Part shown: positions 1-8,330 of the stretch, piece by piece
Position numbering within the stretch: position 1 is the stretch's first letter
Layout of the letters: each line of letters begins with the position of its first letter
Assembly: GCA_900546315.1 (NCBI GenBank)
Contig: URCP01000019.1
Coordinates: 1 to 38,994 of the forward strand
DNA: 38,994 nt
Origin: an uncultured Eubacteriales bacterium
Lineage (GTDB): Bacteria > Bacillota > Clostridia > Oscillospirales > CAG-272
Direction: 5' to 3'
Position numbers and translations under genes: made by a program
Notes under the pieces: model-generated
Database searches by the model: none
Seen by the model: only the letters and a program-made list of their open reading frames with translations
Told to the model about the DNA's origin: nothing

Positions 1-8
1 CATTTTTC

Positions 9-116
9 ATCCGCGAGTTTGCCCGCGGGGGCTCCCCGCCGACGTAGGAGACGCGGTCGCGTGGTGGATGTTCGCACTTTTTATATCCGCGAGTTTGCCC
101 GCGGGGGCTTCCCCGC
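9..116. repeat. Two 25-bp direct repeats, each running into a GC hairpin
   Basis: The same 25 bases, ATCCGCGAGTTTGCCC followed by GCGGGGGCT, occur at 9-33 and 85-109. Each copy leads into a short GC-rich hairpin (GCGGGG/CCCCGC at 25-30 with 34-39, and 101-106 with 111-116). No T-run follows, so these are not ordinary terminators. The function is unknown. They could be the tail of a repeat family extending left of the window. No gene is seen in 1-241 apart from the promoter of the next gene. Confidence 0.7.
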
Positions 117-179
117 TTGACGATTTCCGTTGTGGATTTGTTTTTTTGCGTTATGGATTTGGGTTTTTTAGGGGAGTTG

Positions 180-208
180 TTGACAAATCGGGGGGAATGT
201 GATATAGT
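180..208 (+). promoter_or_regulatory. Sigma-A promoter of the GH106-like gene
   Basis: TTGACA (180-185), 17 bp spacer, TATAGT (203-208) preceded by TG at 200-201, an extended -10. A GGGAGG ribosome-binding site at 231-236 lies 5 nt before the ATG at 242. Confidence 0.8.
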
Positions 209-241
209 AGAGGTGTAAGTTTTTTTATTCGGGAGGGCTTT

Positions 242-3200
242 ATGCTTTATAAGAAGAATTCGGCGGGGGCGCTTGACCGTGGGTTGTTTGAGAGACCTAC
301 CAGTGAGTACCGCGGGGCGCCGTTCTGGGCTTGGAATTGTAAGGTTACTGAGGATATTGTCGACAGACAGACTGCTATCCTTCGGGAGATGGGGTTCGGC
401 GGGTATCATATGCATTCGCGGACCGGTATGGATGTGCCTTATCTTTCTGATGAGTTCATGGCGCTGATAAAGAGGTGCGTCGAGGATTCGAAGAAGCTCG
501 GGACTCTGGCTTGGCTTTATGATGAGGACAGATGGGCGTCCGGCGCGGCTGGTGGTCTTGTCACTAAAACTAAGAGATTCCGTCAGAGGACACTCAGGAT
601 GACAACTAAGGATATTGTGTCGACTCTTGACGACAAGGAGACGGCGGTTGAGAACGGAACGCCTTATTTCTTCCATGCTTATGACGTCGTGCTGAACGAT
701 AAGGGCGAACTTGAGAGATACCGTCTTATTTCTCCGGACGATGCGGCTGAGGGTAAGAAGTGGTTCACTTATTGTGAGTGCGTCGCGGAGCGCGGGTGGT
801 TCAATAACCAGACTTATGTCGATACGCTGTCAAAAGAAGCGATCGATAAGTTCATCGAGATAACGCATGAAAGATACAAGGAGGTCGTCGGCGGCGACTT
901 CGGCGAGACTGTTCCGGCGATATTCACGGACGAGCCGCAGTTCGCCGAGAAGGGGACTTTCGCGTTTGCGAACAGCGACATGGACGTCATTCTTCCGTGG
1001 ACGCCAAAGCTCGACGAGAAGTACGCTGAGCGCTACGGCGAAAGAATTGAGGATACCCTGCCGGAGCTCTTCTGGGATAAGCCGGGCGGCGAGATATCGA
1101 AACCGAGATATCTCTACCATGATTTTGTATGCGAGCTGTTCACCGAGTCATTCGCTGACAACTGCGGCGACTGGTGCGGGAAGAACGGCATTTCGATGAC
1201 CGGCCATATGATGCAGGAGGATTCGCTGAGAAGCCAGACCGGCGCGCTCGGGGAGGCTATGCGCTCCTACCGCCGCTTCCAGCTTCCGGGTATAGATATG
1301 CTCTGCGGATCACATAACTACGCGACAGCCAAGCAGTGCCAGTCCGCGGTTCATCAGTACGGGCGCGAAGGAATGCTCTCGGAGCTTTACGGCGTTACCG
1401 ACTGGGATTTCGACTTCCGCGGTCATAAGCATCACGGCGACTGGCAGGCGGCGCTCGGAGTAACCGTGCGTGTGCCGCACCTCTCATGGATGTCGATGTA
1501 CGGCGAGGCTAAGCGCGATTACCCGGCGTCGATATTCTATCAGTCCCCGTGGTATAAGGAGTATCCGTACATAGAGGATCATTTCGCGAGACTGAACACG
1601 GCGCTGACACGCGGAAAGCCCGCTGTCAATATCGCGGTGATTCACCCAATAGAGAGCTACTGGCTCCACTGGGGTCCTTCACAGAATACCGGAAGCGTCA
1701 GGGCGCAGCTCGAGAATAACTTCCAGAGCACAACAGACTGGCTCCTCTTCGCTGGGCTCGACTTCGACTTTATCAGCGAGAGCCTTGTTCCGGAGCTCTA
1801 CAAAGGCTCTGAGAACGGCGGGCTGAAGGTCGGCGAGATGAAGTATAAGGTAGTAGTCGTTCCGGGCTGCGAGACGATGCGCGCGTCGACGCTGAAAATG
1901 CTTGAGGAGTTCAGAAAAGCGGGCGGAACTGTCATATTCATGGGCGGCGAGCCGAAATATATCGACGCCGTGAAGTCCGACGCGGCGCATGAGCTCTTCG
2001 CGGAGAGCACCGTCATCGGCTTCGACCGCGATTCGCTGATAAACGCCCTCGAGCCGTACAGGCTTGTCGGTATGCGCGACATGGGCGGAAATATGACCGG
2101 CGACATGATCTACAATTACCGCCATGACAGCGACTGCGACTGGCTGTTCATCTGCCATGGCCGCGAGCCGTTTGACCGCGGAGCGTCCTACCACACCGCG
2201 GCGAGAATCCGGATCACCGTAAAGGGAATCTTCTCTCCGACTGTCTGGAACACACTCGACGGAAAGGTCACGCCGATAGATTACCACATCGAGAACGGCA
2301 ATACGATCATCGACGCGTCCTTCTACGCGTATGACAGCCTGCTCCTGCGCCTTGGGAAAGGTGAGCAGTCCGCCGCCGGGACACCTGTCTCTGCCGTGAA
2401 ACCGGTCATCTCCGAGGTATTCTGCCGCGGAACCGTCGATTACCGTCTCGAGGAGCCGAACGCTCTGCTGATCGACGGCGCGGAGTGGAGAGTCGATTCA
2501 GACAGTCTCACCGCCAATGGAGACTGGCATCCGTATGAGGAGACGCTCCGTCTGAACAACGCCGCGGCGAGGGAAGCGGGACTCCCGGCGTACAACGGCG
2601 CCCAGCCGTGGACCGAACCGCCGGAAATTCTCACGCATCACGTCGATCTGCGCTACACGTTCACGTCGGATGTTGAGGTAGACGGCTGTTATCTCGCGAT
2701 AGAGAACGCGCCGCTCTGCGAGGTTCTTCTGAACGGTGAGAAAGCCGGGGATATCGACGGATGGTTCGTCGATGAATCTATAGAGAAGATAAAGCTCCCG
2801 AAGATCAGAAAGGGCGAAAACACCATCCTCATCCGCACGCCGATCGGCATCCGCACGAAGGTCGAGTGGTGCTACCTCCTCGGAGCTTTCGGCGTCAGCG
2901 TCGCTGGCACCGAGAAGAAGATCACCGCTCTTCCGGAAAAGCTCGGATATTCGTCGGTAACGTCTCAGGGGCTTCCCTTCTACACCGGAAACATCGAATA
3001 CGACCAGAAGATAACGACGCCGGACTGCGACCTCACAGTCAAGGTCTCCGAATACCGCGGAGCGCTCATCCGGGTGTTCCTCGACGGCGAGGACAAGGGC
3101 GTCATCGCGTTTGACCCGTTCACGCTCGATCTCGGTCATGTGACGGCGGGAGAACACACCATAACTCTCCGCTGCTACGGCACACGCTACAACGCGTTCG

Positions 3201-3343
3201 GAGCGCTGCACAACACCGACCAGAGCGAAAGATGGGTAGGACCCGCTATCTGGCGCACAACAGGCGACAAGTGGTGCTACGAGTACCGCCTGCGCGACGA
3301 GGGCATCCTCAGAGCGCCCGTGTTAACAATGCGCGAAGTCTGA
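242..3343 (+). CDS. GH106-like glycoside hydrolase (alpha-L-rhamnosidase-like)
   Basis: A 1033-residue protein without a signal peptide, so probably intracellular. The N-terminal block resembles the entry to the GH106/PF17132 catalytic barrel: APFWAWN at residues 26-32, MGFGGYHMHSRTG near 50-62, then WLYDEDRWASGAAGG near 92-106. The C-terminal third (about 790 onward) has beta-rich, jelly-roll-like sequence (VLLNGEKAGDIDGWF, then GENTILIRTPIG), as expected of galactose-binding-like ancillary domains. GH106 members release L-rhamnose from plant or pectic glycans; the substrate here is inferred from family only. The gene stands alone with its own promoter and ends at a bidirectional terminator shared with the metal operon. 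Assignment to the clan of large clostridial GH106-like proteins is fairly sure; rhamnose specificity is not. Confidence 0.65.
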   Translation: MLYKKNSAGALDRGLFERPTSEYRGAPFWAWNCKVTEDIVDRQTAILREMGFGGYHMHSRTGMDVPYLSDEFMALIKRCVEDSKKLGTLAWLYDEDRWASGAAGGLVTKTKRFRQRTLRMTTKDIVSTLDDKETAVENGTPYFFHAYDVVLNDKGELERYRLISPDDAAEGKKWFTYCECVAERGWFNNQTYVDTLSKEAIDKFIEITHERYKEVVGGDFGETVPAIFTDEPQFAEKGTFAFANSDMDVILPWTPKLDEKYAERYGERIEDTLPELFWDKPGGEISKPRYLYHDFVCELFTESFADNCGDWCGKNGISMTGHMMQEDSLRSQTGALGEAMRSYRRFQLPGIDMLCGSHNYATAKQCQSAVHQYGREGMLSELYGVTDWDFDFRGHKHHGDWQAALGVTVRVPHLSWMSMYGEAKRDYPASIFYQSPWYKEYPYIEDHFARLNTALTRGKPAVNIAVIHPIESYWLHWGPSQNTGSVRAQLENNFQSTTDWLLFAGLDFDFISESLVPELYKGSENGGLKVGEMKYKVVVVPGCETMRASTLKMLEEFRKAGGTVIFMGGEPKYIDAVKSDAAHELFAESTVIGFDRDSLINALEPYRLVGMRDMGGNMTGDMIYNYRHDSDCDWLFICHGREPFDRGASYHTAARIRITVKGIFSPTVWNTLDGKVTPIDYHIENGNTIIDASFYAYDSLLLRLGKGEQSAAGTPVSAVKPVISEVFCRGTVDYRLEEPNALLIDGAEWRVDSDSLTANGDWHPYEETLRLNNAAAREAGLPAYNGAQPWTEPPEILTHHVDLRYTFTSDVEVDGCYLAIENAPLCEVLLNGEKAGDIDGWFVDESIEKIKLPKIRKGENTILIRTPIGIRTKVEWCYLLGAFGVSVAGTEKKITALPEKLGYSSVTSQGLPFYTGNIEYDQKITTPDCDLTVKVSEYRGALIRVFLDGEDKGVIAFDPFTLDLGHVTAGEHTITLRCYGTRYNAFGALHNTDQSERWVGPAIWRTTGDKWCYEYRLRDEGILRAPVLTMREV

Positions 3344-3362
3344 ATTACACCGTCGGTCTGAC

Positions 3363-3406
3363 AACGAAAAACTGCCGTGGGCGGAAACCTGCGGCAGTTT
3401 TTCGTT
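3363..3406. terminator. Bidirectional terminator between convergent genes
   Basis: A perfect 15-bp stem (AACGAAAAACTGCCG at 3363-3377, CGGCAGTTTTTCGTT at 3392-3406) with A-rich and T-rich flanks within the stem. It serves both the GH106-like gene and the minus-strand metal operon. Confidence 0.9.
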
Positions 3407-3414
3407 ATTTATTA

Positions 3415-4581
3415 TCAGAACTCGATGTCCGGGTAGAGGTACTGGGCGAGCACCTTGTAAGCCTCGGCGAAGCGGCTGTTCGGCTTGTTGTGGAAGAGGC
3501 TCTTCTCGAGGTAGTATACCTTGCCGTTCTTTACCGCGCTCAGCGACTGCCAGACGGGGTTGTCGCCGTAAAGCGTCTGAACGAGCGCCATAGCGTCCTC
3601 TGTGCCCGCGTGGCACTGAACGAGAATGATGTCCGGGTCGGCGGCGAAGACGGTCTCGAGGTTGATATCAAGTCTCTCCGCGTCCGCCGCGCCGTCCCAC
3701 TCGTCGACGATGTTCTTCGCGTTCATAGCGCTGATCATGCCGCCGACGACGGTGCCGGAGGTGTTAGCCTGAAGTGTGTCGGCGGACGAGAACATGCAAA
3801 AGACAGACGGAGTGTTTTCGGTCGGGCATTCGAGAAGCACGTCGACCACGTCGTCAAGAGCCTTCAGCGCGACCTCCTCATAGAGCTCCGGATGTCCGGT
3901 CAGGTTCGAGAAGACCTTGAACCACTTGAGATAATCGGCGAAATCGTTGTAGCTCATCGCGATGACCGGAATACCGGCGGCTTCGGCGGGAGCCTCTATC
4001 GTCTTGTACCCGCTCATAGCAGTCGAGCAAATGATGAGGTCGGGCTCGAGAGCGATGATCGTCTCTGTGTCCCACTTCTTTCCGGAGGACGAGGTGGCGA
4101 CCGTAGTGACGCCGTCGTCCGCGGTGATATCCCTGCCTATGTACTCTTCATAGAGCGCGACCGAGGAATCGCCGCCGATGCAGCCGGAAACGGTTCCGCC
4201 CGCCTCATACCAGAGGGTCGTGAAGCTAGCGTAGAGGTTGACGACATTCTTCGGGTCCTTCGCGATCGTGACGCTCTCCTTGCCGGACGCGTCGGTGAAT
4301 GTCACGCTGTCGTCATTCACGACGACGGCGTCCGCCTTCTCGAGGAAGGACGCGCGAAGGGCGTCGGCGGCGGTCGTGTTCTCAGGCGCGGTTGTGTCAG
4401 CCGCGCTGGTGTCAGCGCTTGTATCGGCGTCCGTATCGGCGCTTGTATCTCCGGAGTTGGTGTTCGCGCTCGTCGACTCGGACGGCGTCGTCTCATCGTT
4501 CCCGGCGGTACTGCCGCAGGAGGTCAGGAGCGTCCCGAGCACGAGGCTCGCGGAGAGCATGAGCGTTATGAATTTTTTCAT
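3415..4581 (-). CDS. Metal-chelate (siderophore/heme/cobalamin type) substrate-binding lipoprotein
   Basis: A 388-residue ABC transporter binding protein of the BtuF/FhuD fold (PF01497). The signal peptide ends in a lipobox (LLTSC, Cys22), followed by a Ser/Thr/Asp/Ala-rich linker (about 25-75) that tethers it to the membrane. The body contains family-like segments such as VVNLYASFTTLWYEAGG and IIALEPDLIICST. It delivers its ligand to the permease and ATPase just upstream, 60 nt away in the same operon. The gene start is preceded by AAGAAAGGAAAG. The ligand cannot be read from sequence. Neighbouring chelatase and flavodoxin genes suggest a tetrapyrrole or iron chelate. It is last in the operon, next to the terminator. 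Confidence 0.85.
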   Translation of the reverse strand: MKKFITLMLSASLVLGTLLTSCGSTAGNDETTPSESTSANTNSGDTSADTDADTSADTSAADTTAPENTTAADALRASFLEKADAVVVNDDSVTFTDASGKESVTIAKDPKNVVNLYASFTTLWYEAGGTVSGCIGGDSSVALYEEYIGRDITADDGVTTVATSSSGKKWDTETIIALEPDLIICSTAMSGYKTIEAPAEAAGIPVIAMSYNDFADYLKWFKVFSNLTGHPELYEEVALKALDDVVDVLLECPTENTPSVFCMFSSADTLQANTSGTVVGGMISAMNAKNIVDEWDGAADAERLDINLETVFAADPDIILVQCHAGTEDAMALVQTLYGDNPVWQSLSAVKNGKVYYLEKSLFHNKPNSRFAEAYKVLAQYLYPDIEF

Positions 4582-4641
4582 GGGTATTTGCTTTCCTTTC
4601 TTAATGGAACATTTATATCATCCGCCTTTAGCGGTAAGATA

Positions 4642-5412
4642 TCATTTTGGGATAAAGAACGGGCAGTCGTGCGCCTCGTCGCGCATGACCTCTGACTCTA
4701 TTCCGAACAGCGCCGAGATATTCTCTCTTGTCAGCACCTCGTCCGGGCTTCCGACCGTGAAGACGCCGCCGTCCTTTATCGCCGCGAGTATATCCGAATA
4801 CCTCGCCGCGAGGTTCAAGTCGTGGAGAACCATAAGTATCGTTATCCCGAGCGTCCGGTTGAGCCTCCGCACAAGCTCGAGCACCTCAATCTGATAGCCT
4901 ATATCAAGATATGTCGTCGGCTCGTCGAGGACGAGTATCTCCGGCTCCTGAGCAACCGTCATGGCGATCCACGCGCGCTGTCTCTCGCCGCCGGACAGCG
5001 TTGAGAGGCGCTGCGACGACAGCTTTTCGAGCCCGGTCATTCTTATGACCTCCGAGACGACGTCTCCGTCCTCCTTCGTCAGTCCTCTTCCGGGTCTCAT
5101 GTACGGATATCTGCCATAGGAAACGAGCGTCCGAACGTCGATGTCCGGCGGGGACGTGTGTACCTGCGGGAGATACGCGATTCTTCTCGCGATGACCTTC
5201 GGTCTGTACCCTCTCAGCGGCTTCGAGTCGAGGACGCATACACCGGTCTTCGGGGTCACGGCACGCGGGATGACCTTCAGAAGGGTCGATTTTCCGCATC
5301 CGTTCTGACCGATAAGGGTCATCACCTTTCCCTTCGGCACATTGAGCGTCAGGTCGGAGAGCACCTTTTTCTTTCCGTAGTCGACCGAGATATTCTGAAA
5401 TCCGAAATACAT
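4642..5412 (-). CDS. ABC transporter ATP-binding protein, FepC/BtuD type
   Basis: A 256-residue ATPase with Walker A GQNGCGKST (35-43), Q-loop YLPQ (Gln83), signature LSGGERQR (139-146), Walker B ILVLDEP (159-165) and the switch His in MVLHD (197). It powers the FecCD-type permease encoded immediately upstream. An in-frame upstream start would add 41 residues of non-family sequence. The ATG at 5412 is preferred because it gives the normal N-terminus (MYFGFQNISVDYGKKKVL), has GGGGGAG upstream, and overlaps the permease stop as TGATG, a translational-coupling arrangement. Confidence 0.92.
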   Translation of the reverse strand: MYFGFQNISVDYGKKKVLSDLTLNVPKGKVMTLIGQNGCGKSTLLKVIPRAVTPKTGVCVLDSKPLRGYRPKVIARRIAYLPQVHTSPPDIDVRTLVSYGRYPYMRPGRGLTKEDGDVVSEVIRMTGLEKLSSQRLSTLSGGERQRAWIAMTVAQEPEILVLDEPTTYLDIGYQIEVLELVRRLNRTLGITILMVLHDLNLAARYSDILAAIKDGGVFTVGSPDEVLTRENISALFGIESEVMRDEAHDCPFFIPK

Positions 5413-6413
5413 CAGTCTCCCCCCTTCCCGCGCGAGCGCAGCAGAAACAGGAAGAACGGCGCGCCGATGAACGAGATTATTATGCTGACCGGAACCTCTC
5501 CCGGCGGCATTATCACCCGTCCGACCGTGTCGCATATGACAATCAGCGAGAACCCGAGCAACGTCGACGCCGGAAAGAGAAACCTGTGATCCGACCCGAC
5601 GAGCAGTCTCGCGATATGCGGCACGATAAGCCCGACAAAGCTGAGCATTCCGACCGCCGCGATAGCCGCTCCGGAGAGCAGCGACGATACCGCGATGAGA
5701 ATAAATCTGAAAAGCTCAGTCCGCAGCCCGAGCGAGTTCGCCGTCTCGTCCCCGAGCATGAGAATGTTCATCTTCGACGGCAGGAACAGGCAGATCGCCA
5801 TTCCCGCGAGAGCGTACGGAAGTATCATATAAAAGCTCTTCCACCCGCACCCGTTGAGCCCGCCGACGAGGAACCCGGACGCGTTTCCGAGCGACTCCGC
5901 GAACAGCGTCTTTATTATGTCGTTGAACGCGCCGAACAGCGCCGAGACCGCCATGCCCGAGAGTATCATCCGCACAGGACTGACGCCCTTCTGGTACGCG
6001 AGCGCGTAAATGAGCATCGTCGTCACGAACGCGCCCGCCATCGCCCCGATCGGGAGAAGGTACGAGTATGACGGAAAGACCACGAGCGTCAGATACCCGA
6101 CAAAGCTCGCTCCGCCGGTGACGCCGATGGTAGACGGTGAGGCAAGGTTATTGCGCATGACCCCCTGAAGAATACATCCCGCGAGAGCGAGACAGATTCC
6201 GACAAGCCCGCCGGTCAGTATCCGCGGAAATCTGAGATTCCAGACGATAAGCCGCGCCGTTGAATCATCTTCAACGAAGATCGCCCGCACGACCTCACGC
6301 GGTGAGAACTCTATTGTTCCGATCCCGACGCACACGATGACGGCGGCAAGGCTCAGCGCGAGCAGAACCGCGATCACGATCACGCCGCGCACATATTTCT
6401 TCGCGTTCGTCAT
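5412..6413 (-). CDS. FecCD-family ABC permease for iron/siderophore/heme/B12
   Basis: A 333-residue integral membrane protein of family PF01032 with about ten hydrophobic helices. Family signatures are LAGCILQGVMRNNLASP in the first half and the conserved ATPase-contact loop GLIVPHIARLLVG near the C-terminus. Only one permease gene is present, so it should act as a homodimer. Its ATG overlaps the flavodoxin stop (ATGA, 4 nt) and its stop overlaps the ATPase start, so three consecutive genes are translationally coupled. This tight coupling to a flavodoxin hints that import and an electron-transfer step belong together. Confidence 0.92.
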   Translation of the reverse strand: MTNAKKYVRGVIVIAVLLALSLAAVIVCVGIGTIEFSPREVVRAIFVEDDSTARLIVWNLRFPRILTGGLVGICLALAGCILQGVMRNNLASPSTIGVTGGASFVGYLTLVVFPSYSYLLPIGAMAGAFVTTMLIYALAYQKGVSPVRMILSGMAVSALFGAFNDIIKTLFAESLGNASGFLVGGLNGCGWKSFYMILPYALAGMAICLFLPSKMNILMLGDETANSLGLRTELFRFILIAVSSLLSGAAIAAVGMLSFVGLIVPHIARLLVGSDHRFLFPASTLLGFSLIVICDTVGRVIMPPGEVPVSIIISFIGAPFFLFLLRSRGKGGD

Positions 6414-6910
6414 CTCTTCGCGAGAAATTCCTTCACCGCTTCGCGGCAGGCGGCGAGGTCCTTTTCGTCCGGGTGTCCCTGTGAGAGCTTCTGTCTCTCG
6501 AAGTGCTCCGGCGTTATCTTCTCTTCACTGAGCTTCTTTCCGGTTCGGGCAAGGTCGATCGCGCCCTGGCACAGGAAGTGCCCGAGGAGGATATTGTCCT
6601 TTGACGCGAGAGCCGAGACTCTGGCGAAAACGTCCTGTCCGTGCTTAGTGTCCGGCGCGACGCCGAGCGAGCCTATCACGATCAGCTTCTTGCCGCGGAG
6701 CTTTCCGATAAGCTCTATCGTGTCCGGGTCGGCGCTCCCCTTGTCGCACCAGTAGGTGAGGACGAATGTGTCGAAGGTATCGATGACCTCGTCGTTCACG
6801 TATCTTATGTTGTAAGGTCCGGCGTGATCCGGAATGACGTCCGCGGCGGCAGCGGCGAGCTTGTAACCGTTTCCGGTTATTGTCGAGAATATTATTACGA
6901 TCTTTTCCAT
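6410..6910 (-). CDS. Flavodoxin-like protein
   Basis: A 166-residue protein with a flavodoxin FMN-phosphate loop at the N-terminus (IIFSTITGNGYKLA). A second loop, TYWCDKGSADPDT, and LIVIGSLGVAPDTKHG fit the isoalloxazine-contacting loops. Flavodoxins are low-potential one-electron carriers in the cytoplasm. Related small flavodoxins occur next to heme-uptake or tetrapyrrole genes in anaerobes (for example HmuF beside anaerobilin synthase in fusobacteria, and BilS beside bilirubin reductase). No radical-SAM heme-opening enzyme or bilirubin reductase is in this window. The partner may therefore be the chelatase upstream or an enzyme elsewhere. Confidence 0.8.
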   Translation of the reverse strand: MEKIVIIFSTITGNGYKLAAAAADVIPDHAGPYNIRYVNDEVIDTFDTFVLTYWCDKGSADPDTIELIGKLRGKKLIVIGSLGVAPDTKHGQDVFARVSALASKDNILLGHFLCQGAIDLARTGKKLSEEKITPEHFERQKLSQGHPDEKDLAACREAVKEFLAKR

Positions 6911-6929
6911 TTCTTTTCCTCTTTTTTTC

Positions 6930-7697
6930 TTATTTTGCCGCGCGTCTCAGGTGCGCGGCGTAGAGTGCTGCGAACTCCGGGTATTCCCCGAGCCCCTTGA
7001 CGACGCTTTCAACCTCGAATCCCGCCGCGCGGAACCTCGACGCGACGCTCTCTGGTTCGTCCCCGGCGATATCACGTTTAGCGTGACCGGCGGCGCCGAA
7101 CAGTAGCGGTATCAAACGAACCTTTCCGAATCCCGCGGCACGTATCTCCGGCAGAATATCGTCAAGCGACGGCGACGCCTCAAGCGTCATCACGAATATC
7201 TCGTCAAAACCGAGCCTTTTCGCCGTCTCCTGAAGCTCGCCGTACTTTTTGTTGTCCGTATGGTCCGACCCGTGCCCCACGAGAACTATCGCCTGACCGG
7301 CGGAGCCGTACCTCGACGCGAAGAAGCGGCAGACGAACTCGTTGTCGCTCTCACCGTCAAGAAGCGGTCCTCCGACGCGTATCACTCTGAACCTGTCATC
7401 TCTCGCCGCCGCGCAGTCGCGTATGCTGTCGTACTCGCCGCCGCTTATTATGTGAGTCGGCTGTATGTACACGTGGTCGAAACCGTCGCGGCAGAGCCTG
7501 TCGAGCGCCTCGGGAACGGTATCGACCGGCGTCCCGGCGCTCCGCAGAGCCTCTATGACCCGCCTCGACGTGAACGCCCTGCGTATCTCCGTCTCCGGGA
7601 AAGCGCGCCTGTATTCGTTCTCGACCCGGTCTATGGTGTTTTCGATCTGTGATTTGTCGGAAGAGCCGTAGCTCACCGACAGGATTGCTTTTTTCAT
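6930..7697 (-). CDS. cbiK: CbiK-type anaerobic cobalt/iron chelatase
   Basis: A 255-residue protein matching the CbiK sirohydrochlorin cobaltochelatase family (PF06180) in length and motifs: KKAILSVSYGSS at the N-terminus, QPTHIISGGEYD near 79-90, VGHGSDH (His142), TLEASPS (Glu173) and AAGHAKRDIAGDE (His205). The spacing of His142, Glu173 and His205 matches the known metal-binding triad of Salmonella CbiK. No signal peptide, so cytoplasmic. CbiK inserts Co2+ into sirohydrochlorin in anaerobic B12 synthesis; some family members can also handle Fe2+. There are no other cobalamin-synthesis genes here, but an FecCD-type transporter follows in the operon, so a role in metal loading or removal from an imported tetrapyrrole is possible. 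It starts at ATG 7697 with CGGAG upstream. Confidence 0.9.
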   Translation of the reverse strand: MKKAILSVSYGSSDKSQIENTIDRVENEYRRAFPETEIRRAFTSRRVIEALRSAGTPVDTVPEALDRLCRDGFDHVYIQPTHIISGGEYDSIRDCAAARDDRFRVIRVGGPLLDGESDNEFVCRFFASRYGSAGQAIVLVGHGSDHTDNKKYGELQETAKRLGFDEIFVMTLEASPSLDDILPEIRAAGFGKVRLIPLLFGAAGHAKRDIAGDEPESVASRFRAAGFEVESVVKGLGEYPEFAALYAAHLRRAAK

Positions 7698-7716
7698 TTA
7701 TATAACTCCGTTGTGA

Positions 7717-8103
7717 TCAGTTCTCCGCCGCGTCCTTCGTCCTGACAAAAAAGACGAAGTACACGCAGTGCGCCGCCCAGACGACGGCGAGTATTATCCT
7801 CCCGACAGGAACCCGGCTCATCATCGCGAAGCCGACCGCCATCAGGATCGTCACGGTTATCATGATCTTCGCCTTTGTCCGCACGGTCATTCCCTCGCCT
7901 CTGACGTAACTCTCGAGATTGTCCTTATAAAGCTTCGTGCCGGTGAACCACCTGTTCAGCCTCTCCGAGCTTCGTGCAAAGCAGTACGCCGCGAGCAGCA
8001 GGAACGGCACGGTCGGTATCAGCGGCAGCACCGCGCCGACAGCTCCGAGCGCCAACCCTATCGAGCCGATAACGATAAGTATTATCTTCTTTATCCCTTT
8101 CAT
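7717..8103 (-). CDS. DUF454 (YbaN-like) inner-membrane protein
   Basis: A 128-residue small membrane protein of family PF04304. Two N-terminal helices lead into the family pattern GAVLPLIPTVPFLLLAAYCFARSSER; a third and fourth helix lie near the C-terminus. The ATG at 8103 is chosen over one 12 codons upstream because GGAGGG sits 3 nt before it, and the upstream start would overlap the operator region. First gene of the six-gene operon, 19 nt before cbiK. The molecular function of DUF454 is unknown. In other bacteria ybaN-like genes occur near heme or iron genes, which agrees with the context here. Confidence 0.85.
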   Translation of the reverse strand: MKGIKKIILIVIGSIGLALGAVGAVLPLIPTVPFLLLAAYCFARSSERLNRWFTGTKLYKDNLESYVRGEGMTVRTKAKIMITVTILMAVGFAMMSRVPVGRIILAVVWAAHCVYFVFFVRTKDAAEN

Positions 8104-8127
8104 TTTCCCTCCGGGATTTATCATATA

Positions 8128-8151
8128 TTGAGTTAGCATCTGCTAACGCAA
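8128..8151 (-). promoter_or_regulatory. 24-bp operator-like dyad at the metal operon start site
   Basis: TTGAGTTAGCA TC TGCTAACGCAA: near-perfect two-fold symmetry, 7-bp perfect core arms (GTTAGCA/TGCTAAC) plus TTG/CAA after one mismatched position. It lies just downstream of the -10 box, covering the likely start site, a repressor position. The GTTAGC half-site resembles DtxR/IdeR-type iron boxes; this is inference. Confidence 0.7.
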
Positions 8152-8153
8152 AT

Positions 8154-8182
8154 ATTATAGCACAAGTCCCGGTCTCTGTCAA
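8154..8182 (-). promoter_or_regulatory. Consensus sigma-A promoter of the metal operon
   Basis: On the minus strand: TTGACA (8177-8182), 17 bp, TATAAT (8154-8159). No cobalamin-riboswitch-like B12 box was recognised in the short leader (8104-8150). Confidence 0.9.
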
Positions 8183-8279
8183 GCGCCGGAGGAAAAATTC
8201 ACAGACTGTTCCGCGTCTGTACAGAAAAAAGGATGTCCTGACAATTCCTTTCGTCAGAACGCCATCATGTTAAAGCGTT

Positions 8280-8310
8280 AAAAAGGCTGCCGCGCGCCAG
8301 CGTGACAGCC
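8280..8310 (-). terminator. Terminator of the raffinose-synthase-like gene
   Basis: On the minus strand GGCTGTC and GGCAGCC pair around a GC-rich loop and run into TTTTT (8280-8284). A second weaker hairpin (CTGAC 8238-8242 with GTCAG 8253-8257, then a T-run near 8225) follows. The stretch 8183-8330 holds nothing else I can support. Confidence 0.75.
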
Positions 8311-8330
8311 AATATTCGTTTAACCGATCA

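Noticed and set aside
3232..4695. A 487-codon plus-strand open frame
   Set aside because: It spans the bidirectional terminator and the complement of the binding-lipoprotein gene; shadow frame.
5413..5535. 41-residue N-terminal extension of the ATPase
   Set aside because: It overlaps the permease gene and is not family sequence; the ATG at 5412 has a good ribosome-binding site and normal N-terminus.
8104..8330. Cobalamin riboswitch upstream of the cbiK operon
   Set aside because: The transcribed leader is only about 45 nt and shows no B12-box-like sequence; a protein operator is more likely.
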